NCBI GenBank assembly: GCA_910586345.1
Contig: CAJUHC010000002.1
Coordinates: 1 to 64,000, forward strand
DNA length: 64,000 nt
Source: an uncultured Christensenella sp.
Lineage (GTDB): Bacteria > Bacillota > Clostridia > Christensenellales > Borkfalkiaceae
Reading direction: 5' to 3'
The translations under genes were made by a program, and so were the position numbers. Shown piece by piece: positions 58,515 through 64,000 of the stretch. Every line of letters starts with the position of its first letter. The first letter of the stretch is position 1. The notes under the pieces are model-generated. The model saw only the letters and a program-made list of their open reading frames with translations. It searched no databases and had not been told where the DNA came from.

Positions 58515-60169
58515 AAGCTGCCTAAAATATTTTTTATTTTATTTTCGGTAGTATCGAAGAACGAATATATATTTTCGTCTTTCATAAGAGAATGTTCCAG
58601 GTCCGCATTAAAATAAACCGCGGCGGTAAGCGCGTCGACGTCCGAAGCGCACGAAAGCCTGTTTTCGCTTTCGAGCTTTTTATATAAATTTTCGGCGGAA
58701 ACAGCGAATTTTTCGCTCAGACTTTCGTCAAGAAACGCAAAATGCGCTACAAGCCTCGCATAAGCCGAAACAAAGTTTTTCTTCTTCAATCTGCCTACGG
58801 AAAGCGCGCGGAAATCTATTCTCCTGTACATATGGCACAATACGACGCCGAAAGAGTTATCCTCGTTTCTCTCGCCCAACAAGACGAGAATACGCGTTTT
58901 AAGAACATCGGACAGAAAAGCGTTTAAAAGAATGTCGCTGATTATTCCGTCCAAACCTGCTTTGACTGCGCAGACACAGCCGAGAAACTGCAATTCGATA
59001 TCGTCGTAACTGTCGGTTTCATCGAAACACCAGGCGATGCAATCGGTTGCGTCCGCTACTTCGAACAGTTTTTTCAACTCGCCCGTTTTGAACTTAACGA
59101 ACGCGGAAAGCGTTTTCAAAAGATTTTCACGCATCTCTTTCGGGAGTCTGTAATAATAGCTGAGTTCTTTACTTTCTCCGCTTTCGGCGTATTCGCGCGC
59201 TTTTTCGTAATGGTAACGCACAGTTACGGAATCGGGATAAATGGTCATAATCTTATCGAATTCCGCAAAACTTTCTTCATAGTTTCCGCTGTTGAAAGCC
59301 GATACGGCTTTGAAATACATCATCGAACGGTCGTATAAAAGTTCGTTTTCAAGCTTGCAGAATAACCCGAAAGCTTCCGCGTGCATCTTGTTTTCACAGC
59401 AGACCGTAGCTATTTTATATTTTTCTTCCGACGAAGTTATATCGAGCGACAGCAGTTTTTGCGCGATTTTTCGGCTTTCTTCTTTTTTGCCCTGTTCAGA
59501 TTTGACCGCCGCAAGAGTTATAAGCGCGTCTACGCTTTCGGGTTTTTTCTCCAAAATCGCCAGACATTCCTGTTCCGCCTGTTCGTTTCTGTCGGTGATT
59601 ATTTCGCACATTGCGATATAATTGCGCGCGGAAATATAAGCCTCGCTTTCTTCGTCAACCCGCTTGAATTCTTCGATAGCTTTATCGTACTCGCCCTCGC
59701 GCATACAAGCCATCCCCATTGTCATTATCTCCGAATAGTCGGCAAGGTTGGGAGGATAAACGAATTTCAAAGGGTTAGGCTCCTTGCTCATAAACGAACC
59801 GAATATATCTTTGCGTGTTTCCGCGTCCAAATCGGCGGTATTTTTCAAAAGTTTATCGTAATAAAGCGCGGAAATCTCTTCTTCGCCTATGTTCATATAA
59901 GCGACGGCAAGCCCCTCGTAAGCTTCCGAAAGGTCGTCGGAAAACGTGCTGTCCATAAATTTGAACCAGCCGTTTATACATTTTTCGTACAGCCCCATAT
60001 CGTCGAAAATTTCAGCGTAAAGCATATACGAATCTTCGTCGTTGACGTTGCGCTCCGCATTTTTATTCAGCATTTTGAGCGCGCCTATAAAGTTGTGTTC
60101 TTCGACCAAGTCGGCGGCGATTGCAATAAGTCTGTCGCTGCTTAAATCGATTTTCATAGTCTTCTTCAT
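58511..60169 (-). CDS. TPR-repeat protein
   Basis: A 552-residue protein built of tetratricopeptide repeats over about residues 10-340, for example SYMLYAEIFDDMGLYEKCINGWFKFM, AYEGLAVAYMNIGEEEISALYYDKLL, GMACMREGEYDKAIEEFKRV and LITLAAVKSEQGKKEESRKIAQKLL. The C-terminal 200 residues are helical without clear repeats. It is cytosolic, since no signal is seen, and probably a scaffold or adaptor. ATG overlaps the stop of hslO (ATGA), and the 3' end overlaps the HEAT-like gene by 4 nt. Confidence 0.8.
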   Translation of the reverse strand: MKKTMKIDLSSDRLIAIAADLVEEHNFIGALKMLNKNAERNVNDEDSYMLYAEIFDDMGLYEKCINGWFKFMDSTFSDDLSEAYEGLAVAYMNIGEEEISALYYDKLLKNTADLDAETRKDIFGSFMSKEPNPLKFVYPPNLADYSEIMTMGMACMREGEYDKAIEEFKRVDEESEAYISARNYIAMCEIITDRNEQAEQECLAILEKKPESVDALITLAAVKSEQGKKEESRKIAQKLLSLDITSSEEKYKIATVCCENKMHAEAFGLFCKLENELLYDRSMMYFKAVSAFNSGNYEESFAEFDKIMTIYPDSVTVRYHYEKAREYAESGESKELSYYYRLPKEMRENLLKTLSAFVKFKTGELKKLFEVADATDCIAWCFDETDSYDDIELQFLGCVCAVKAGLDGIISDILLNAFLSDVLKTRILVLLGERNEDNSFGVVLCHMYRRIDFRALSVGRLKKKNFVSAYARLVAHFAFLDESLSEKFAVSAENLYKKLESENRLSCASDVDALTAAVYFNADLEHSLMKDENIYSFFDTTENKIKNILGSL

Positions 60170-60993
60170 ATTTTAAATAACTCGTCGATATCGCCGCGCG
60201 TAAATTCATAGTCCGTGTTGCAGTAATGGCAATGTACTTTTACGCTGCCCTGCTCTTTTATGATGTTATAGAGTTCGTCTTTGCCGACGGGCAAAATTAC
60301 GCTCTCGATTTTTTTACGCGAACAGTTGCATTTGTATTCGGGGAAAGTCAGATAAATTTCGCCGTCTTTCGCCAAGCCGTCGAAAAATTCGGAAAGTATT
60401 CCGTCCGCTCCGTATTTCTCCACAACGTCGGCAGGATTTACGAAAGCCTGCATACGCTCTTCCGCTCTGTCCATATTTTCTTCGGAAGTCCCCGGCAATA
60501 ACTGCATAACGACTCCGCCGGCGGCGATACATCGGTCTTTGCCCATCTTAACACCGAACGCGATTGCCGTGTCGATTTGTTCGCTCATCTGAAAATACTG
60601 CATAAGATTCTGCGAAACATCGTCGCCTTTAAGCTCGCAGGTGCCGACGAACGGACGGTAAAATCCGTCGTCTTTTATGACGGTGAGATAACCTCCGTTC
60701 AGTTTTCCTCCGCAGGTTCCGTCGATATAACCGCGTACGTGCAGGTTTTTATCTCCCGACACACTGACCGTACCGGCTTCGCCGTCAGCCTTTACGGTTA
60801 ACGAAACCGCGCCCCTGTCGCTCTTCAGACAGCCCGCCATATATGCGGCGCAAGTGAGCATTCCGCCCAGCGTGACAGCCGAACGAGCGTCGAGATTGTG
60901 CGTCTTAATAGCGTCGTTCACAAGTTCGGTAGTTTCGAGCACGGACAGAGAAATCTGTCTGTCGTATATCAATGCTTTGTAAAGTTTATTCAT
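60166..60993 (-). CDS. hslO: Redox-regulated chaperone Hsp33
   Basis: A 275-residue chaperone activated by oxidation. The N-terminal domain includes VTLGGMLTCAAYMAGCLKSDRGAVSLTVKADG and RGYIDGT. The C-terminal zinc switch has CNCSRKKIESVI and VHCHYCNTDYEF, the CxC and CxxC pairs that hold zinc with four cysteines. Length normal. It is downstream of the methyltransferase gene (4-nt overlap) and upstream of the TPR protein. Together with rubrerythrin it adds to oxidative-stress defence. Confidence 0.95.
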   Translation of the reverse strand: MNKLYKALIYDRQISLSVLETTELVNDAIKTHNLDARSAVTLGGMLTCAAYMAGCLKSDRGAVSLTVKADGEAGTVSVSGDKNLHVRGYIDGTCGGKLNGGYLTVIKDDGFYRPFVGTCELKGDDVSQNLMQYFQMSEQIDTAIAFGVKMGKDRCIAAGGVVMQLLPGTSEENMDRAEERMQAFVNPADVVEKYGADGILSEFFDGLAKDGEIYLTFPEYKCNCSRKKIESVILPVGKDELYNIIKEQGSVKVHCHYCNTDYEFTRGDIDELFKI

Positions 60994-61712
60994 AACCGTG
61001 TGCAGATAAAATTTATCCTCTCCCGTTTTTCTTGTCCGAGATGTCCCTCGCTCGATACTTCGAACCCAGCTTCTACGAGCGCGGAAATCACGTCTTTTTC
61101 TTCGTGGATATACTGGACGTGCGTTTCGTCGGAACGCGAATAACTTCCGTCGGCGCGTTTTTCGAAAACCGTAAGGTCCATAACGACTTTATCCTCAGAA
61201 AGAGTATTGAACCAGAGATAAGTTATTTCCTCCCTGTCCTCCGCGAAAAGATTGTTCCCCAAAACGTTTCTGAGTTTTTCGGGCGAACTTATATCGAATA
61301 TAAAAGCGCCGCCCTTTTTAAGACACGACCCGACGCGAGAAAAAGCGGTTTTGAGTTTATTCTTCGGAACGTAATTCAGACAATCGTTTACCGCAACGGC
61401 GAAATCGATTTTTGCATTTAATTTTAGTTTGGTAATATCGCCGAGTAAAAATTCCGCGCGAACGCCCTCTTTCAAAGAAATTTCCTGGGCGCGGTTAAGC
61501 ATCTCCGCAGAAATATCCACGCCGAGCATAGAATAACCCGCCTTTGCGAGCGAGCGCGTAAAATAACCGTTTCCGCACCCTATATCGGCTCCCGAAGCAC
61601 CTGCGCCGAAATTTCCAAGCTTGCCAATTAAATACTGCGACCATTTTTCATAGCCGCAGTCGTCATTCAGATATTCAAACCATCTGCCGAGGGCAGAGTA
61701 AGAATTTGCCAT
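60990..61712 (-). CDS. Class I SAM-dependent methyltransferase
   Basis: A 240-residue Rossmann-type methyltransferase. The SAM motif is GADIGCGNGYFTRSLAKAGYSMLGVDISAEML. Motif II follows (FLLGDITKL), then FAVAVNDCLNYV and GAFIFDISSPEKL. The N-terminus YSALGRWFEYLNDDCGYEKWSQYLIGKL resembles the YqeM/UbiE-like group that acts on small molecules. Substrate unknown. It overlaps hslO by 4 nt and is preceded by the membrane-protein gene. Confidence 0.88.
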   Translation of the reverse strand: MANSYSALGRWFEYLNDDCGYEKWSQYLIGKLGNFGAGASGADIGCGNGYFTRSLAKAGYSMLGVDISAEMLNRAQEISLKEGVRAEFLLGDITKLKLNAKIDFAVAVNDCLNYVPKNKLKTAFSRVGSCLKKGGAFIFDISSPEKLRNVLGNNLFAEDREEITYLWFNTLSEDKVVMDLTVFEKRADGSYSRSDETHVQYIHEEKDVISALVEAGFEVSSEGHLGQEKRERINFICTRL

Positions 61713-61716
61713 AATT

Positions 61717-62973
61717 TTACCTGCTCAAAAGATTGTTGGCGCTAATTTTCTTTTTCTTTTTGCCTTTCTTGTCCGTTTCGGGTTGAAGCGCCTTTTCGCG
61801 TTCCGCAAAAAGCTTGTTATACTCTGCATAGACGGGTTCGTTTTTATGCTTGTTCTCGTAAGCCGAAACTTCGGCTTCGAGCGTTTCCCTGTCTTTTAAA
61901 ACCTTTTCCAAATCCGCGCGCGTGAAAGTTTTTCCTATCCTGCATAAAACCGCGTTTTCCGCAATAGGAAGTATAGGTTTTCCTATAAGCTCGCTTCTGC
62001 CGGCAGTTAAAAGTTCGCGCACCGCGTCTTTTTCGTCCTTAGGTTCGTCGGACTGCTTCGCGCCTTTTTTGGCTTTTTCTTCAACCTTGATTTTCGGCGC
62101 GATGTAAGCGTCGTAAACTCCCTGCGTAAAACTCATCCATACGACGAGAATAAACGATAAGCCTATCAACAGGAAAATACCGTACGAGATAAAAATAACG
62201 AACTGCACCGCCGTGCCGATAAGATATATCCATACGGGAATCAGAGCGAACCCCGCAATCAGCACGGTCTGAATCGGGTTGTGAAGCAAAAACGTAAAAG
62301 AACTTTTCAAAATCTTTGAAAACTTTGCTCTGTAACTTACTCCCGTAGCGGCGAGCCACGCGCAGTATAAGCCGACGAGCACTGCGGCGATAATTATGAA
62401 CACGTAAGCGGTTATAGGTCCGGCGCCGTTTCCGCCCTCGGCAATCACGAGGTCTTTCCAATCTCCTATCGCAACCGCTGCAAAATAGAATACCAAAAAT
62501 AAAGTTACGGGCAGAACCGTTTTAAAGTAACCCGTTTTTACGCCTTTAAAATAACCTTTAAACGTAAAAGTACCTTCCGTATTCAAAAGCTTTTTTACGC
62601 TGTACGCTCCGCCCGCGACGCCTATCGCCGCTATTAAACCGCAACCGACGAGAATTGCATTAAACACAAGGTCGGCGTAAAGATAAATGCTTTCGGTAAG
62701 CCCCGCCGAATTTATATTCGCGGGATAGCCGAGGCCCGTATTCGCGTTGAACGGAAAAATAAGCCCGCTGTAATTAATAGCCACGTTGCGCATTATCAGC
62801 GCCGTAATCGCGGGCGCAAAGAAAACGAGCGTTAAAAGATTTATCGCAACAAGCTTCCAGAACGATTTTTTAAAAACGTTCCAGGTAGCCGCCAATCTGC
62901 CCTCGCTTCCCGCCGTTCTTACATAATCGTCGGCAATTTCTTTTCCTTCAAGACTTTTTACGTCAACCGCCAT
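61717..62973 (-). CDS. Polytopic membrane protein, unknown function
   Basis: A 418-residue protein with six or so hydrophobic helices in the first 300 residues (near 35-58, 100-125, 150-170, 185-210, 230-252 and 255-285). The cytosolic tail (about 300-418) is rich in Lys and Glu, with a coiled-coil stretch (RADLEKVLKDRETLEAEVSAYENK) and a poly-lysine motif GKKKKKIS. The N-terminal half loosely resembles DUF624/YesL-type proteins. No catalytic motif. It is first in the operon methyltransferase-hslO-TPR-HEAT. Confidence 0.65.
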   Translation of the reverse strand: MAVDVKSLEGKEIADDYVRTAGSEGRLAATWNVFKKSFWKLVAINLLTLVFFAPAITALIMRNVAINYSGLIFPFNANTGLGYPANINSAGLTESIYLYADLVFNAILVGCGLIAAIGVAGGAYSVKKLLNTEGTFTFKGYFKGVKTGYFKTVLPVTLFLVFYFAAVAIGDWKDLVIAEGGNGAGPITAYVFIIIAAVLVGLYCAWLAATGVSYRAKFSKILKSSFTFLLHNPIQTVLIAGFALIPVWIYLIGTAVQFVIFISYGIFLLIGLSFILVVWMSFTQGVYDAYIAPKIKVEEKAKKGAKQSDEPKDEKDAVRELLTAGRSELIGKPILPIAENAVLCRIGKTFTRADLEKVLKDRETLEAEVSAYENKHKNEPVYAEYNKLFAEREKALQPETDKKGKKKKKISANNLLSR

Positions 62974-63107
62974 AAAGCATACCTTTTAATAATTAATATA
63001 AGCTAATTTATAATACCACGTATTTAAAAATAATTCAACTGTTTTATTTCATATCGGGCAAAAAAACTCTTTACAATCAAGCGCGGTTATGTTATTATAA
63101 TTTCAAG

Positions 63108-63276
63108 AATTAGAGGAGCGGACGAGCAATATTAACCGCAGGCAAGGAGTTTGAAGGGAATTCCGTAAACAGCCTCGGCGAAAGGGCGTCTCCGCCGAGA
63201 TTCGGCTTTCCTTAACGCCGCGTCGGGCGCACGGGTTAATACCTTTGCGACTGTCACTTTAAGTGTTGCGCTAATT
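63108..63276 (+). promoter_or_regulatory. Lysine riboswitch (L box)
   Basis: Base stem AATTAG/CTAATT (63108-63113 with 63271-63276) encloses the conserved L-box cores: AGAGGAGCGGAC, then CGGCGAAAGGGCGTCTCCGCCGA, the CGCACGGGTTAATACC arm and GCGACTGTCAC. Order and spacing fit the five-helix lysine aptamer known from lysC leaders. A promoter (TTTACA at 63070-63075 with TATTAT at 63093-63098, or TATAAT at 63096) lies upstream and a terminator lies downstream. It should shut off asd when lysine is high. Confidence 0.88.
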
Positions 63277-63290
63277 ACCGTTTTATTTTC

Positions 63291-63320
63291 GGCAGTGCGG
63301 CGCACTGTCTGTTTTTATTT
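63291..63320 (+). terminator. Riboswitch-controlled terminator
   Basis: CAGTGC/GCACTG (63293-63298 with 63302-63307), extended by GG/TC pairs, then TGTTTTTATTT. It is the expression platform of the lysine riboswitch. Confidence 0.85.
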
Positions 63321-63333
63321 TAAAGGAGTTATT

Positions 63334-64000
63334 ATGAAAAAATTCAACGTCGGAGTAATCGGCGCTACGGGTATGGTCGGTCAGAGGTTTTTACTTCTTC
63401 TGAAAAACCACCCTTGGTTCAACGTCACCGTTCTTGCGGCTTCTTCTTCGTCGGCGGGCAAAAAATACCGCGACGCGGTAAAGAAATGGCACTTATGCGA
63501 ACCTATGCCCGAGAAATTCGCAGACTTGACGGTTCTCGACGCCTCAGCCGATAAAGAGGAAATAGCGCGTACCGTGGATTTCTGTTTCTGCGCCGTAAAT
63601 ATGAAAAAGGACGAAATAAAAGAGCTCGAATACGCTTACGCAAAACTCGAATGTCCTGTCGTTTCAAACAATTCCGCACACCGCGGAACGGACGACGTTC
63701 CTATGATTATTCCAGAAATAAACCCCGAGCACCTCGAAGCAATCTCGGCTCAGAGAGCAAGGCTCGGAACGAAACGCGGATTTATCGCCGTTAAGAGCAA
63801 TTGTTCGCTCCAATCTTACGTTCCCCTTTTACACCCTTTGAAAAGATACGGAATAAAAAACGTCGCCGTAACTACTTATCAGGCGATTTCGGGCGCGGGC
63901 AAAACTTTCGAAACTATGCCCGAAATATGCGACAACGTTATCCCGTACATCGGCGGAGAAGAACAAAAGAGCGAAATTGAACCGCTTAAAATATGGGGCG
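63334..64000 (+). CDS. asd: Aspartate-semialdehyde dehydrogenase, partial (runs off the window)
   Basis: The first 222 residues of an NADP-dependent enzyme that makes aspartate semialdehyde for lysine, threonine and methionine. It has the nucleotide motif VGVIGATGMVGQRF at the N-terminus, NNSAHRGTDDVPMIIPEINPEHL and the catalytic cysteine in VKSNCSLQ. The sequence around SNCS and the insert after PEINPEH resemble the archaeal/fungal-type Asd rather than the E. coli type. AAAGGAG lies 6 nt before the ATG. The lysine riboswitch upstream fits its place in the pathway. Confidence 0.95.
   Translation, partial: MKKFNVGVIGATGMVGQRFLLLLKNHPWFNVTVLAASSSSAGKKYRDAVKKWHLCEPMPEKFADLTVLDASADKEEIARTVDFCFCAVNMKKDEIKELEYAYAKLECPVVSNNSAHRGTDDVPMIIPEINPEHLEAISAQRARLGTKRGFIAVKSNCSLQSYVPLLHPLKRYGIKNVAVTTYQAISGAGKTFETMPEICDNVIPYIGGEEQKSEIEPLKIWG

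Noticed and set aside
1..64000. CRISPR array or prophage
   Set aside because: No regularly spaced direct repeats and no Cas, integrase, terminase, capsid or transposase genes were seen.

Overview
The window looks like a chromosomal segment of an uncultured, anaerobic, low-to-moderate GC Clostridia-type Firmicute (Bacillota), possibly a gut Christensenellales relative. The clues are the recF/dnaA/mnmG and plsX-rnc-smc-ftsY blocks, a stand-alone [FeFe] hydrogenase, rubrerythrin, a LytTR/GHKL two-component pair, a domain-permuted GH3 glucosidase, and consensus TTGACA-17-TATAAT promoters. The lineage is inferred from gene content only.

Layout. 1-2860: the 3' end of a tRNA-Tyr gene, a small membrane protein, a structured repeat carrying a copy of the tRNA 3' tail, an XRE regulator, then two decaying genes (a DegV remnant and a YdeI/OmdA-family gene with one in-frame TGA) and a PNPOx-like protein. 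2912-11344: a carbohydrate block on the minus strand (GH16 lipoprotein, Ig-like lipoprotein, permuted GH3 enzyme) and a GHKL kinase/LytTR regulator pair. 11665-13831: an alpha/beta hydrolase and an APH-type kinase behind a leader with mutually exclusive terminator and antiterminator and a short leader ORF. 13832-25328: isochorismatase-like hydrolase, orphan membrane proteins, a Na/Pi transporter, trmL-rdgB-yfcE, phosphoglucomutase, a WYL regulator and an aldose epimerase. 25333-30090: minus-strand RNA/protein modification operon (prmA-rsmE-mtaB-prsW-hinT). 30102-36618: MgtC, a TrxB-like flavoprotein, [FeFe] hydrogenase, an ABC transporter. 36636-41192: tRNA-Leu(UAG) followed by a second tRNA-tail element, GtrA, a heterodimeric ABC exporter. 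41315-42094: rubrerythrin and a small downstream reading frame. 42156-51876: minus-strand core blocks plsX-rnc-smc-ftsY plus an unlisted small membrane protein, and recF-PHP-vanW. 51970-55243: dnaA and mnmG. 55350-62973: a zinc-ribbon/LRR membrane protein with a divergent XRE regulator, helical-repeat proteins, Hsp33, a methyltransferase and a membrane protein. 63108-64000: a lysine riboswitch and terminator in front of asd, which runs off the window.

Most striking: (1) both tRNA genes are followed by a roughly 120-160 nt structured element that ends in a copy of that tRNA's own 3' tail including CCA. In each, part of the copy pairs with a complement at the other end, and three hairpins lie inside. 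(2) A ribosome- or ligand-responsive attenuator precedes the APH/hydrolase pair. (3) Several genes have the -10 box about 6-9 nt before the start codon and no Shine-Dalgarno sequence, as expected for leaderless mRNAs. (4) An exact PerR-type palindrome lies in the dnaA-recF divergent promoter.

Coordinates and motifs were read by eye. Family assignments rest on motifs and overall resemblance; no database search was run.
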